NCBI RefSeq assembly: GCF_002135375.1
Contig: NZ_NEGH01000001.1
Coordinates: 248,001 to 312,000 of the forward strand
DNA from: Acinetobacter sp. ANC 4558
Lineage (GTDB): Bacteria; Pseudomonadota; Gammaproteobacteria; Pseudomonadales; Moraxellaceae
Direction: 5' to 3'
DNA: 64,000 nt
Of this stretch, positions 29,247-38,749 are shown piece after piece. The translations under genes and the position numbers were made by a program. The notes below the pieces were generated by a model. The model searched no databases. It was not told where the DNA came from and saw only the letters and a list, made by a program, of their open reading frames with translations. Within the stretch, counting starts at the first letter, position 1; every line of letters starts with the position of its first letter.

Positions 29247-30695
29247 TCATTTTATATATAAATTGTGCTGTGCAAGTTCAATTGAAATTGCACCCACATT
29301 ACCTGCACCTTGTGTTAATAACAAGTCTCCAGGTTGTAAGACATTTTGCATGACACTTTGAAGATTTCCATCGACTGGATCAATTAAAATTGGTTCTACT
29401 TGACCGCGTAATCGAATACTACGTGCCAAAGCACGACTATCAGCACCAACGATTGGTTTTTCCCCTGCAGAATATACGTCTAACAACAACAACTGATCAA
29501 CTTGTGATAAAACCTCAACAAAATCATCAAAGCAATCACGGGTACGACTATAACGGTGTGGTTGGAACATCATCACTAAACGATGATCTGGATGGCTTTC
29601 GCGTGCCGCTTTAATTGTGGCTTCCACTTCTTTCGGATGATGTCCATAATCATCGACCAATTTCACGTGACCTTCTTCAATATTAAATTCACCTTGAACT
29701 TGGAAACGACGTCCTACACCACTAAAGCTTTCTAATGCACGACAAATTGCGCCATCTGAAACACCCTCATCTGTTGCAATACCAATGGCTGCCAATGCAT
29801 TTAATATATTATGCGCACCTGGCATATTAATGGTGACACGTAGTGGTTCTTTTCCTTTACGCAATACGGTGAAATGCGATTGCATACCATCATGTTCAAC
29901 ATCAACTGCTCGAACGTCATTGTCTTCATTAAAACCATAGGTTAAAACAGGACGACCAATACGTGGCATAATTTCACGAACATCTTCATCATCACCACAA
30001 ACAACAGCTAAACCATAAAATGGAAGTTTTTGTAAAAACTGTACAAATGTATCTTTTAATACATCAAAACTCCCCCCATAGGTATCCATGTGATCTGCAT
30101 CAATATTTGTGACAATGGCTGCCATCGGCTGTAAATGTAAAAATGATGCATCAGATTCATCCGCTTCAGCCACAATATAGCGACTCGCACCCAGCGCAGC
30201 ATTTACACCTGTTCGATTTAATAACCCCCCGATCACATAAGTTGGATCAAGGTTTTCTTCTGCCAACATACATGTCACTAAACTTGTTGTTGTCGTTTTA
30301 CCGTGTGTTCCAGCAACGGCAATACCATGACGATATCGCATAAGTTCACCCAACATTTCTGCACGACGTACAATGGGAGTTCGACTTTCTATCGCTGCTT
30401 TAATTTCTGGGTTTTCAGGATCAATTGCCGTGGAAACTACCAATACATTCGCATTTTTAATATTATCTTCAGCATGACCGATATAAACTTTAATTCCATT
30501 TTCTTCAAGCTGCGCTGTTGTTTTCGAGGCTTTAATATCTGACCCAGAAACATGATAGCCTTGGTTTTTTAAAACTTCAGCAATACCACACATACCAGCG
30601 CCACCAATGCCCACAAAATGGATGTGTTTCACACGGCGCATTTCTGGCACTTTAATTAACTTTTTTGCTTGATCTGCTGGTGTTAAAAGAGACAT
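29247..30695 (-). CDS. murC: UDP-N-acetylmuramate--L-alanine ligase
   Basis: Adds L-Ala to UDP-MurNAc, the first amino-acid step of peptidoglycan synthesis. 482 residues. Seen are [17 protein letters not shown] at the N-terminus, the ATP P-loop [23 protein letters not shown] and the C-terminal [13 protein letters not shown]. It starts 12 bases after the murG stop. Confidence 0.97.
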   Translation of the reverse strand: MSLLTPADQAKKLIKVPEMRRVKHIHFVGIGGAGMCGIAEVLKNQGYHVSGSDIKASKTTAQLEENGIKVYIGHAEDNIKNANVLVVSTAIDPENPEIKAAIESRTPIVRRAEMLGELMRYRHGIAVAGTHGKTTTTSLVTCMLAEENLDPTYVIGGLLNRTGVNAALGASRYIVAEADESDASFLHLQPMAAIVTNIDADHMDTYGGSFDVLKDTFVQFLQKLPFYGLAVVCGDDEDVREIMPRIGRPVLTYGFNEDNDVRAVDVEHDGMQSHFTVLRKGKEPLRVTINMPGAHNILNALAAIGIATDEGVSDGAICRALESFSGVGRRFQVQGEFNIEEGHVKLVDDYGHHPKEVEATIKAARESHPDHRLVMMFQPHRYSRTRDCFDDFVEVLSQVDQLLLLDVYSAGEKPIVGADSRALARSIRLRGQVEPILIDPVDGNLQSVMQNVLQPGDLLLTQGAGNVGAISIELAQHNLYIK

Positions 30696-30707
30696 ATTTT
30701 TCTCGAA

Positions 30708-31805
30708 TTAAAGTTCTTGAATTAAACGAACGACTTGTTGAGTTGCATCTGGCTGTGCTTTCTGGCGTGCTTTTACGGCCATATCAGACAATGTTTTACG
30801 ACTCATCAAGGGGACTAAAACTTCTTTTAAGCTCTCTGATGTCATTGTTGCCTGCGGGCAAATTTTTGCTGCATGAATATTTGCTAAAAATTTAGCATTT
30901 GCCGTTTGATGGTCATCTACTGCTGTTGGCAATGGAACAAAAATAGCTGCAACCCCAGCTGTTGCAATTTCAGTCACGGTCAATGCACCAGCTCGACAAA
31001 TAATTAAGTCGGCATTGGCATATGCATCAGCCATATCTTCAATAAAAGGCTGAACCTCAACATGAAGCGATGCAGGCTTATTTTGATAACGTATTAATGT
31101 TTCTTCTGCATGATTTTGCCCACACTGATGATAGACTTGCATCGGAACATTTAACAACTTCAACGCTTCTGGTACTCGCTCATTGAGTACCTGTGCTCCT
31201 AAAGAACCGCCAACAATTAAAATACGTAATGGTTCATCTGCTTTTTCACGTTCCTGATAACGCCATGAAGGACTTAAAATTGCGGTAATTTCTTTTCGAA
31301 CAGGATTACCTGTTGTGATGACTTTCTGACTTTGTGGAAAGGTGTTTGGGAAAGCTTGACATACGGTCTTCGCAATACGCGACAACTGGGTATTGGTAAA
31401 TCCTGCAACCGCATTTTGCTCATGAATAATTACTGGAATACCTAAAATTCGAGCAGCCAAACCACCAGGTCCTGCAACATAGCCACCAAAACCCGCAACA
31501 GCGTCTACGTTTAATTTTTTCATGTAGCGCATAGCACTTAATGTTGCTTTTAGAATTTTAAATGGTGCTGCAAGTTTACGAATCAAACCATTACCACGCA
31601 CACCTTGAATATCAATTTGATAAATTGGAATATTATGATTTTTTAATAATCTGTTTTCCATCCCAGCTGGCGTAGCCAACCAAGACACTTCCGTACCTTG
31701 TTGTTGCAATTCTTTTGCAACAGCTAAAGCAGGAAAGACATGTCCACCTGTACCTGCGGCCATCATCATGACATGTTTGGGCTGTTTTTTCTGAGCTTTG
31801 GTCAC
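30708..31805 (-). CDS. murG: lipid II synthase (UDP-GlcNAc transferase MurG)
   Basis: GT28 glycosyltransferase that converts lipid I to lipid II at the inner face of the membrane. 365 residues with the N-terminal AAGTGGHVFPALAVA, AGFGGYVAGPGGL and the donor-binding CRAGALTVTEIATAG. It is the first gene of this cluster: ftsW, which normally precedes murG, is not here, so the rest of the dcw cluster must be elsewhere. Confidence 0.97.
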   Translation of the reverse strand: MTKAQKKQPKHVMMMAAGTGGHVFPALAVAKELQQQGTEVSWLATPAGMENRLLKNHNIPIYQIDIQGVRGNGLIRKLAAPFKILKATLSAMRYMKKLNVDAVAGFGGYVAGPGGLAARILGIPVIIHEQNAVAGFTNTQLSRIAKTVCQAFPNTFPQSQKVITTGNPVRKEITAILSPSWRYQEREKADEPLRILIVGGSLGAQVLNERVPEALKLLNVPMQVYHQCGQNHAEETLIRYQNKPASLHVEVQPFIEDMADAYANADLIICRAGALTVTEIATAGVAAIFVPLPTAVDDHQTANAKFLANIHAAKICPQATMTSESLKEVLVPLMSRKTLSDMAVKARQKAQPDATQQVVRLIQEL

Positions 31806-32192
31806 GATCTATTTCTTCAATTTAAATAAGGCTAATGAAAATTCGTTATAAGCTTGCAATTGTAATCACAAACGCATAGGCATGAAAGTTTATTTACCGC
31901 TTTTCACCTAGCATTTTATTGTTTTTTCCAACAGTAATGGGAGTTTAAACTAGTTTTATCATTAAATTCTAAAAACCAATTTGAATTTCAAAATCCTACA
32001 CAAAAATTAATATGATTAATACAGAATAAATCTTTTCTGTAACAGATAAAACTTTACTTAAATAATCCTCTAGTAAAGTCAAAAATAATATCATTTGATA
32101 TCAATCATAAGCGACACATACCGCTTTAAAAATGATTTGATCTTTTATAATAATGAGCACAATGCCGACTGTGCTCATTTTAAAGTAAAATT
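31806..32192. other. intergenic region upstream of murG
   Basis: 387 AT-rich bases that must contain the promoter for the murG-ftsZ unit. Apart from the gshB terminator-like hairpin at its right side, I see no gene or clear element. Confidence 0.45.
32153..32178 (-). terminator. terminator-like hairpin after gshB
   Basis: ATGAGCACA (32153-32161) pairs with TGTGCTCAT (32170-32178). The trailing T content on the minus strand is weak (TATTATAAAAG), so termination may be partial. Confidence 0.6.
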
Positions 32193-33134
32193 TTATTGAC
32201 GGGGTTGTTCTAACACATCAAATAAATCATCTGCAATGGATGTTCCAAATTGTGCATCAATTTCACGAATACAGGTTGGACTCGTCACATTAATTTCTGT
32301 CACATAGTTTCCAATCACATCTAACCCAACAAATATTAATCCTTTTTCACGTAAAAAAGGACCAACTTTTGCAGCAATTGCTTTGTCATTCTCCGTTAAA
32401 GGACGAGCTTCACCCCGACCACCAGCGGCTAAATTACCCCGTGTCTCACCATGCTGTGGAATTCGTGCAAGGCAATAAGGTACTGGCTCTCCATTAATCA
32501 TAAGAATTCGCTTATCACCATCTACGATATCTGGAATATAACGTTGAGCCATAATCGGTTGTTGACCCATTTCAGTTAACATCTCTAAGGTTGAACCAAT
32601 ATTGACACCATCTGCAGTCAAGCGAAAAATCCCTGTTCCACCCATTCCATCAAGGGGTTTTACAATGACATCTTGATGTTTGATAATGAATTCACGAATT
32701 AAACTTTGTTGAGACGTAACCAGCGTTGGTACTTGTAATTCAGGAAACTGTGTAGCAAATAATTTTTCATTACAATCACGTAGGCTTTGTGGTTTGTTAA
32801 TAATCCAAACACCTTCACGTTCAGCTTGTTCTAAAATATAAGTGCTATATACAAAGTTCATATCAAATGGTGGATCTTTACGCATTAATACAACATCGTA
32901 AGCAGCAAGTGATTCTTTTTGTTTTTCGCCAAGCTCATAATAATGATGATGATCTTCAAAAACTTTTAAAGGAGAAATCAAACCAAAAGCTTTACCTTGA
33001 TCTATATATAAATCTTGCTGTAATACATAACCTAATTCATGACCACGACGCGATGCTGCCCACAACATTGCCATCGTCGAATCCTTCTTTAAACTTACAT
33101 TTTCAATAGGATCCATCACAACAAGTACACGCAT
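32193..33134 (-). CDS. gshB: glutathione synthetase
   Basis: ATP-grasp ligase joining gamma-glutamylcysteine and glycine. 313 residues. MRVLVVMDPIENV at the N-terminus, the ATP lid KPLDGMGGTGIFRL and the C-terminal EINVTSPTCIREID match the proteobacterial family. gshA, the preceding pathway step, lies about 17 kb away in this window. Confidence 0.96.
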   Translation of the reverse strand: MRVLVVMDPIENVSLKKDSTMAMLWAASRRGHELGYVLQQDLYIDQGKAFGLISPLKVFEDHHHYYELGEKQKESLAAYDVVLMRKDPPFDMNFVYSTYILEQAEREGVWIINKPQSLRDCNEKLFATQFPELQVPTLVTSQQSLIREFIIKHQDVIVKPLDGMGGTGIFRLTADGVNIGSTLEMLTEMGQQPIMAQRYIPDIVDGDKRILMINGEPVPYCLARIPQHGETRGNLAAGGRGEARPLTENDKAIAAKVGPFLREKGLIFVGLDVIGNYVTEINVTSPTCIREIDAQFGTSIADDLFDVLEQPRQ

Positions 33135-33390
33135 ATGCTTTGCTCTTTTTTAAGTAACCTCATAGCAGTATAGCTGAGATTATGACGCATTTTTATAAAA
33201 AGAAAATAAATCCTAATCAATAAAATCTGATTTAAATACTGGCGCCTATATTCATATTACATTCATATTTTTAGATGAAATATGTAGTATTATAAATCTA
33301 TACCTTAATAAATATTGTAGTCAATTTTAATAAATAACTGAACCATAGAGCAAACGGTCTATGGCAAATTTTTAATGAGGAGTGCTATTC

Positions 33391-33774
33391 ATGAAACTCA
33401 ATAAATCAATCATTATGTTTGCAACTTGTTTAATTCCTTTTACAGCGATTAAAGCTGAGCAACTTCAAGGCTGTGCAGCGAAAAAACACAATATTGAAAG
33501 ACAGCTACAATATGCAAAACAAGCTGGAAATACATATCAAATACAAGGTTTAGAGAGAGCTCTAGAAAAAACCACAACATATTGTAATGATAAGAATTTA
33601 AATAATCAGCAGTTAAAAAAAATAGCGGAGAAAGAGCGAAAAGTTGAAAAAAGACAACAGGAACTCAATCAGGCACAAGCAAAAAATGATCTCAAAAAAA
33701 TTACTAAATCACAAAAAAAGCTTGCTGAAGCGCAGGCTGAGTTAAAAGAAGCGAAAAGAAACTTAAATCGTTAA
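33391..33774 (+). CDS. DUF1090 periplasmic protein
   Basis: 127-residue protein (an in-frame GTG nine bases earlier is less likely; AGGAG precedes the ATG by nine bases). A signal peptide ending near AIKA precedes a GCAAK...C pair of cysteines and a long charged helix rich in Lys, Glu and Gln (KIAEKERKVEKRQQELNQAQ), which looks like a coiled coil. This pattern is that of DUF1090 (E. coli YqjC type), whose function is unknown. A strong terminator follows. Confidence 0.82.
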   Translation: MKLNKSIIMFATCLIPFTAIKAEQLQGCAAKKHNIERQLQYAKQAGNTYQIQGLERALEKTTTYCNDKNLNNQQLKKIAEKERKVEKRQQELNQAQAKNDLKKITKSQKKLAEAQAELKEAKRNLNR

Positions 33775-33782
33775 TGCTAAAT

Positions 33783-33815
33783 AAAACCCTTAATCATAAA
33801 GTCATTAAGGGTTTT
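33783..33815 (+). terminator. terminator of the DUF1090 gene
   Basis: AAAACCCTTAAT pairs with ATTAAGGGTTTT (33804-33815) over a nine-base loop; it can act on both strands and also ends the convergent amidohydrolase gene. Confidence 0.88.
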
Positions 33816-33855
33816 AAATATCAAAATTGATTTCTTCTATATCGTGCCATGAAAA

Positions 33856-35097
33856 TTAATTATTTTCATGGCGCTGCCACGAAATATTTCCTCGACTCAT
33901 GGTCATTGTTCGTGGCGAAATGCGTGCAATCACTTCTGCTGAACAAGACGCATCAAATAAAGTGATATCTGCACAATCTTCTTTCATTGGCCACTGTAAT
34001 AGACCTTCATTATTTAATGGGGTCATACCTGTGGCAAAATACAACGCCCGAGATAAATGATATTCACTTGCCCAACCATACAACTGCGCAATCACATTTG
34101 CTCTCTCTATAATGTCACCCTGCCCGAATGGCGTCCAATGATCAGTAATACTATCGGTGCCTAATTCAACAACAACACCATGCTCATGCAATTCTGCTAA
34201 CGGCATTCTAAATTGAATAGGAACACTGCTCACCAACTTTACGCCCAAGCTTTGCATCTGGCTTGCAAAATCTAGTAGTTGCCCATCTTGATGAATATCG
34301 TGTAAAACAAAAGCATGACTGATGGTTACATTCTGCTGTAACGATGGATTTTGCTCTAACAGCTTAAATAAATAATTTAAGGTTTTTTTACCTGCATCAT
34401 GCCGTTCATGTAAATGAAGATCGATCCCTTTATGATAATCTAATGCGAGCTGGAACGTCATTTCTAATGATTTTTCTAAATTTCCATCCACTGCATTCGG
34501 GTCTAATCCCCCCACAACATCACAGCCCATTTGTAAAACATCTTTCATCAAAGGAACTGCATCATCTCTGAATAAACCATGTTGTGGAAATGCAGCAGTC
34601 TGAAATGAAAAATGCTTAGAAAATTCCTCTGTTAATAATTTTTGAATGGTTTCAAAATGATGTATACCAATCGTCCGATCCACATTACAGTGATTGAAAA
34701 ATCGAGTTGTACCTTTGGAACGAATTAAATCTAAAATTGCTTTTGCACGTTGTACTACAAAAGGGGCTTGTTGTCGTAACAGTGCTTTCTCTAGTGCAAT
34801 CATATCAAGCACCGTTTTATTTTCTTCCGCTGCTGTCCAAGGGCCACCATAATATGTTTTATCTAAATGAATATGAGCATCTTTAATCCCTGGTAATGCC
34901 AAAGCACCAGAACCATCAACAATTTTAAGGTCGATAAGCTCATCTGGAATCGCATCCCAAAAAATATCTTTGATTCTTCCTTGATCTATATGTAATGCTG
35001 CTCGCTGTGTTTTAGTTCCAATGATATGCCCTGCATCGTTATGTAAAAAACCTATTTCTAACAGAATATTCTTGAGTAGATAAGTGTTACTAGACAT
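33856..35097 (-). CDS. amidohydrolase, cytosine-deaminase-like subgroup
   Basis: Metal-dependent hydrolase of 413 residues. Metal-binding motifs in order: DAHIHLDKTY (near residue 74), DLHLHER (near 226), ISHAF (near 257) and the catalytic Asp in LGTDSITDHW (near 314). The layout is that of the cytosine deaminase/CodA-like amidohydrolases, but the usual HCDE motif is HLHE here, so the substrate may differ. The neighbours give no pathway clue, and it appears monocistronic. Confidence 0.82.
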   Translation of the reverse strand: MSSNTYLLKNILLEIGFLHNDAGHIIGTKTQRAALHIDQGRIKDIFWDAIPDELIDLKIVDGSGALALPGIKDAHIHLDKTYYGGPWTAAEENKTVLDMIALEKALLRQQAPFVVQRAKAILDLIRSKGTTRFFNHCNVDRTIGIHHFETIQKLLTEEFSKHFSFQTAAFPQHGLFRDDAVPLMKDVLQMGCDVVGGLDPNAVDGNLEKSLEMTFQLALDYHKGIDLHLHERHDAGKKTLNYLFKLLEQNPSLQQNVTISHAFVLHDIHQDGQLLDFASQMQSLGVKLVSSVPIQFRMPLAELHEHGVVVELGTDSITDHWTPFGQGDIIERANVIAQLYGWASEYHLSRALYFATGMTPLNNEGLLQWPMKEDCADITLFDASCSAEVIARISPRTMTMSRGNISWQRHENN

Positions 35098-35206
35098 TAA
35101 TAGACCCCATCTGTAGTTTTTATTAAATTTTCTAAATCAAATAATTCACTTGAATCATAATCTAAGAAAGTTAATTCATAACTGATCAAATGAATCGTTT
35201 GTGTCA

Positions 35207-35899
35207 TTACTTTAATAATTCCACTATCTGATGAAAACCTCGTCGCTGTGCATGTGTTAATGCACTTACATTGTTTTTATCTGGAATTGTTTTATCCGCA
35301 CCAGCATCTAATAATATCTTTATAATTTCGGCTTGATCATGACCACCATCACCCAATACAACTGCTTCCATTAAAGCTGTCCATCCTAGACTATTAACAT
35401 AATTAATCGGATAGTTTTTAGTATTTGCTAATAAACGTACTGTTTCAACATGACCTTTCTCGGCTGCTGGAATAAGTGCTGTTCCACCATAACGGTTATA
35501 TATTTTAAAATCGGGTTGGTGATTCAGCATTAATTTAACAAGCTCAATCTTCCCTTCTGCTCCTGCATATAAAAATGGGGAGTTCTTCATTTGATCTTGT
35601 GCATTCACGTCTGCACCAGCATGTATTAAAAGTTTAGCAATTTCATCTTTATTTTGATAAATCGCATTCATTAATAATGTTTCACCACGTGAATTACGTA
35701 TATTCAAATCACCTGATTGCTGAATATAAGATGAAACTTCTGGAATATTATTTGTAACAATTAAATTGAAAGGATTTGTCATATTTTTATTCGATTGAGT
35801 TGATATTTGGGCAGCAGAATTCGCTTCAGAATAACATGAAATTGTTATGCCATTTACGATCAGTATCGTTGCAAAAAAAAGCGTTTTTTTCATCATCAT
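35207..35899 (-). CDS. secreted ankyrin-repeat protein
   Basis: About 230 residues, starting at one of three consecutive ATG codons (35899 chosen; AGAG upstream). A frame extends further upstream, but the signal peptide MMMKKTLFFATILIVNG starts here. Cleavage is near residue 24; a Cys in ITISC is not a good lipobox. Four to five ankyrin repeats follow (ETLLMNAIYQNKDEIAKLL, NSPFLYAGAEGKIELVKLM, TALIPAAEKGHVETVRLL, TALMEAVVLGDGGHD...). It is probably a periplasmic protein-binding module; its partner is unknown. Confidence 0.85.
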   Translation of the reverse strand: MMMKKTLFFATILIVNGITISCYSEANSAAQISTQSNKNMTNPFNLIVTNNIPEVSSYIQQSGDLNIRNSRGETLLMNAIYQNKDEIAKLLIHAGADVNAQDQMKNSPFLYAGAEGKIELVKLMLNHQPDFKIYNRYGGTALIPAAEKGHVETVRLLANTKNYPINYVNSLGWTALMEAVVLGDGGHDQAEIIKILLDAGADKTIPDKNNVSALTHAQRRGFHQIVELLK

Positions 35900-36182
35900 T
35901 TTTAAAAACTCTTGATTATTAATATAACAGTCTAGCAAAATATATTTTTTAAACAGCCCACTCCTTACTTTTTGCATTAAAATAATGTATTAAATGTCAC
36001 ATTAAACAAACAAATTGCAAATTAATTCAGAACATAGACCCTTAATATCATTCGTAATTCTTCTAAAACAAACCAAGAAAATGAATGACATTTTCCTAAG
36101 AAATAAAATTGTATAAATTTGTTTGCAATACATATTTTTCCGAAAAAGAGTATGAAAAATATAATTTATTTTTATATTCTAA

Positions 36183-36208
36183 AAAAAGGAAGTCTTCACT
36201 TCCTTTTT
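36183..36208 (-). terminator. terminator of pyrE
   Basis: AAAAAGGAAGT and ACTTCCTTTTT pair around a four-base loop; T-rich on the minus strand. Confidence 0.9.
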
Positions 36209-36227
36209 AATTCTCATTAATATCCTC

Positions 36228-36878
36228 TTAGATACCATATTGAATACGATATGCTTCCATTTTCGCTAAAGCGTCTGATTCACCTCGATATTCTAAAAAG
36301 TTCATTAAATCTTTCATCGTAACTAAAGCATGTACTGGTATATCCAATTCTTTTTGAACCTCTTGAATGGCAGATAGACCACCTTGTCCTTTTTCTTGAC
36401 GATCTAGCGCGACAAGAACACCCGCAATCTCTGCACCCGCTTTTTTCAAAATACCCACTACTTCACGAATTGCGGTGCCTGCAGTAATTACATCATCAAT
36501 AATCCAAACCTTTTTGCCTGCAACTGAAGCGCCAACCAATACACCACCTTCACCATGATCTTTTGCTTCTTTACGATTAAAGCCCCATGGCACACTGACG
36601 CCATGATTTTGAGATAATGCGACTGCTGTTGCTGCAACAAATGGAATTCCTTTATATGCTGGGCCAAAAACAACTTCCACATGATCACATTTAATCAGTG
36701 TATCTGCATATCCAGAAGCCAGCAAAGATAAAGCTTCACCATCATTCAATAAGCCAGCGTTAAAAAAATAAGGACTCACTCGACCCGATTTTAAAGTAAA
36801 CTCACCAAATTTAAGTACACCTTTAGATAAGGCAAGTTCGATAAATGTTTGAGGGTTAAACTGAGCTGGCGACGTCAT
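36228..36878 (-). CDS. pyrE: orotate phosphoribosyltransferase
   Basis: Converts orotate and PRPP to OMP in pyrimidine synthesis. 216 residues; the PRPP motif [14 protein letters not shown] is near residue 120. A TTG at 36890 is in frame, but GGAG six bases ahead of the ATG at 36878 favours the shorter form. Only 40 bases separate it from the divergent crc gene, the same arrangement as in Pseudomonas. Confidence 0.96.
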   Translation of the reverse strand: MTSPAQFNPQTFIELALSKGVLKFGEFTLKSGRVSPYFFNAGLLNDGEALSLLASGYADTLIKCDHVEVVFGPAYKGIPFVAATAVALSQNHGVSVPWGFNRKEAKDHGEGGVLVGASVAGKKVWIIDDVITAGTAIREVVGILKKAGAEIAGVLVALDRQEKGQGGLSAIQEVQKELDIPVHALVTMKDLMNFLEYRGESDALAKMEAYRIQYGI

Positions 36879-36918
36879 GAGGTGCTCCAAAATTCATAAA
36901 TTGAGGTTATGACTGCAC

Positions 36919-37737
36919 ATGATACCAAAGAGTAGCTATTCAAGTGATCAAAAAATTCTTCGTGTCGTTTCAATTAATGTAAATGGCTTACGTGCATCTG
37001 TAACAAAAGGCTTACTGGATTGGCTAGAAAAGTCTGAAGCAGATGTTATCTGCATGCAGGAAAGTCGTATTACACATGCACAATGGACTGATAAATTTAA
37101 ACCAGAAGGATGGTTTACTCACCTTTTTCCAGCTGAGCGTCCGGGTTATGCTGGAACTGCAATATATAGTCGTCTGCCCTTTGTCTCTGTAACCAATGGC
37201 TTAGGTTTTGAACTAGCCGATTCTCAAGGTCGCTTTATTTCAGCTGAATTTGATTTAGGTCTAGAACAATCTGTCTTTATTTGCTCTCTTTATCTTCCTT
37301 CTGGGTCTTCTGGAGATGATGCACAAACACGTAAAGATCTATTCTTAGATGAATATAAAAGCATTCTTAAAGAATGGCGCAGTCAAAATAAGTCTGTCAT
37401 TGTTTGTGGCGACTACAATATCGTGCATAAACGAATTGATATTAAAAATTGGTCTGGAAATCAAAAAGCCTCTGGCTGCTTACCTCATGAACGTGCATGG
37501 TTAGACCATATTTATGATGATCTTGGATATGTCGATACATTTCGTGAGGTTCGCAAAGAAGCTGAACTATATTCATGGTGGTCTAATCGAGGACAAGCCC
37601 GTGCGAAAAATGTCGGATGGCGTATTGATTATCAGGCCTGCTCACCTGACTGGAAAGAACGCACGCTCAATGCATGGGTCTATAAAGATGAATGGTTTAG
37701 TGATCATGCACCTGTAATCATTGATTATAAGGTTTAA
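36919..37737 (+). CDS. crc: Crc / exonuclease III-family protein with an intact-looking active site
   Basis: 272 residues of the endonuclease-exonuclease-phosphatase fold. Position next to pyrE and the overall sequence (VNVNGLRA..., PSGSSGDD, GYVDTFREVRKEAELYSWW) match Crc, which in Pseudomonas works with Hfq in carbon catabolite repression. Unlike Pseudomonas Crc, the nuclease residues are all kept: Asn in SINVNG (20), Glu in MQESR (48), YLPSG, GDYNIVH, RIDYQ and SDHAPV. It could therefore be an active exonuclease III (xthA) or a bifunctional Crc. Confidence 0.85.
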   Translation: MIPKSSYSSDQKILRVVSINVNGLRASVTKGLLDWLEKSEADVICMQESRITHAQWTDKFKPEGWFTHLFPAERPGYAGTAIYSRLPFVSVTNGLGFELADSQGRFISAEFDLGLEQSVFICSLYLPSGSSGDDAQTRKDLFLDEYKSILKEWRSQNKSVIVCGDYNIVHKRIDIKNWSGNQKASGCLPHERAWLDHIYDDLGYVDTFREVRKEAELYSWWSNRGQARAKNVGWRIDYQACSPDWKERTLNAWVYKDEWFSDHAPVIIDYKV

Positions 37738-37796
37738 TAATTGACTAATTTAGTCGGATTTAGTGAACGATTGTTTACTCAATAATATTGAATTTC

Positions 37797-37852
37797 CTAC
37801 AAAAGCTGTAGTTATTAGAGATTTATCTTTCTCAAAAATACATGCATTATAT
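37797..37852 (+). promoter_or_regulatory. promoter region of the GGA-rich small RNA
   Basis: A -10-like TTATAT at 37847-37852 sits a few bases before the start of the folded RNA. An inverted repeat CTACA-AAAGC-TGTAG (37797-37811) lies about 50-60 bases upstream of the expected start, a usual place for an activator. Its half-sites resemble GacA box halves but in swapped order, so the assignment to GacA is weak. Confidence 0.35.
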
Positions 37853-37854
37853 CT

Positions 37855-38006
37855 CCCACGGCAAAGGGACGATGTCAGGATGACAGCAAAGGGATAGGAC
37901 GCCGTAGGATGGAATGAACAATAGCAATATTGTTCTCATGGATGTGACAATGGACGTTGTACTGAGACCCGCAGATCAGGATGATTAATGCGGGTTTTCT
38001 CTTTTT
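37855..38006 (+). ncRNA. probable CsrA/RsmA-sequestering small RNA (RsmX/Y/Z-like)
   Basis: About 150 nt with nine GGA triplets (at 37867, 37878, 37892, 37897, 37907, 37911, 37940, 37952, 37979). Several lie in hairpin loops: TGTCA-GGA-TGACA (37873-37885), ACAA-TGGACG-TTGT (37947-37960) and the terminator loop CAGGATGA. ACGGC/GCCGT (37858-37862 with 37901-37905) closes a domain, and GAACAATA-GCAA-TATTGTTC is a spacer helix. Repeated A(N)GGA in loops is the hallmark of CsrB/RsmZ RNAs that titrate CsrA. There is no convincing ORF. It ends in a Rho-independent terminator. Confidence 0.8.
37967..38006 (+). terminator. terminator of the GGA-rich small RNA
   Basis: ACCCGCA (37967-37973) pairs with TGCGGGT (37989-37995), followed by TTTTCTCTTTTT. 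The loop contains CAGGATGA, so the terminator itself offers a CsrA-type site. Confidence 0.85.
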
Positions 38007-38153
38007 GTCATTTCTTTTTTATTAAAAGTTCCACATCAACTTATCAATTCATATTAAAAACAATAATTTAAAAATTCTACCGATTAAAGATAGTATCTAC
38101 AATAACTTTCCGCTAGTCTAACTTTAATTTCACACTATCTCTCAGGACATTTT

Positions 38154-38501
38154 ATGCTTAAAATTTATGGTATTAAAAACTGTAACTCAATGAAAAAAGC
38201 ATTCGATCTTCTTTCTGAACTTGGGTTAAATTATGAATTTCATGATTATAAAAAACAAGGGATTGATGCTGATACATTAAAGAAATGGTTAGAGCTAAAA
38301 GGTGAAAGTATCATCTTAAATAAAAAAGGAACGACTTGGAGAAAGCTAAGTGAGGCCGAACAGCAGCATGCTTTAGCAAGTGAAGAAAATTTAATCAATG
38401 CACTCATAACACATACTAGCCTAATTAAACGTCCTGTTATTCAAAATGATTCCCAACTCATTGTTGGTTTTAATGAAGATGAGATTCGTCTACTAAAATA
38501 A
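38154..38501 (+). CDS. ArsC/Spx-family protein, YffB-like
   Basis: 115-residue thioredoxin-fold protein of the ArsC/Spx/YffB group: MLKIYGIKNCNSMKKA with one active-site-type Cys at residue 10, then TTWRKLSE and IKRPVI near the C-terminus. The second Cys of a CxxC is absent (CNSM), as in YffB. These proteins are annotated as arsenate-reductase-like, but arsenic reduction is not established; a glutathione- or thiol-related role is possible. Confidence 0.85.
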   Translation: MLKIYGIKNCNSMKKAFDLLSELGLNYEFHDYKKQGIDADTLKKWLELKGESIILNKKGTTWRKLSEAEQQHALASEENLINALITHTSLIKRPVIQNDSQLIVGFNEDEIRLLK

Positions 38502-38700
38502 GTCGTGTGCTTGAGCAATTTTTTTACATTCTAGCGAAAGTCATCATGTAGATGTTATTTATAGAAATAGCATCTACTTTTAATTTTAGGACAAATTTAT
38601 AAAGAAAAATTATATTGAAAATGCATACAAATTTTTCGAATTTTTGATTTCAAATATCTGTCAGATTTACATCGTTCAAAATAAATAGAAGATTATTTTT

Positions 38701-38726
38701 AAAAAAGTCTGATTTTCATCAGACTT
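38701..38726 (-). terminator. terminator of the DUF2147 gene
   Basis: AAGTCTGAT and ATCAGACTT pair around a four-base loop, followed by a T run on the minus strand. Confidence 0.88.
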
Positions 38727-38749
38727 ATTATTCTAAAAATTGATTGTTC

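Noticed and set aside
37741..37790. Leftover coding sequence or tRNA after crc
   Set aside because: No cloverleaf and no codon pattern; the region is better explained as promoter plus small RNA.
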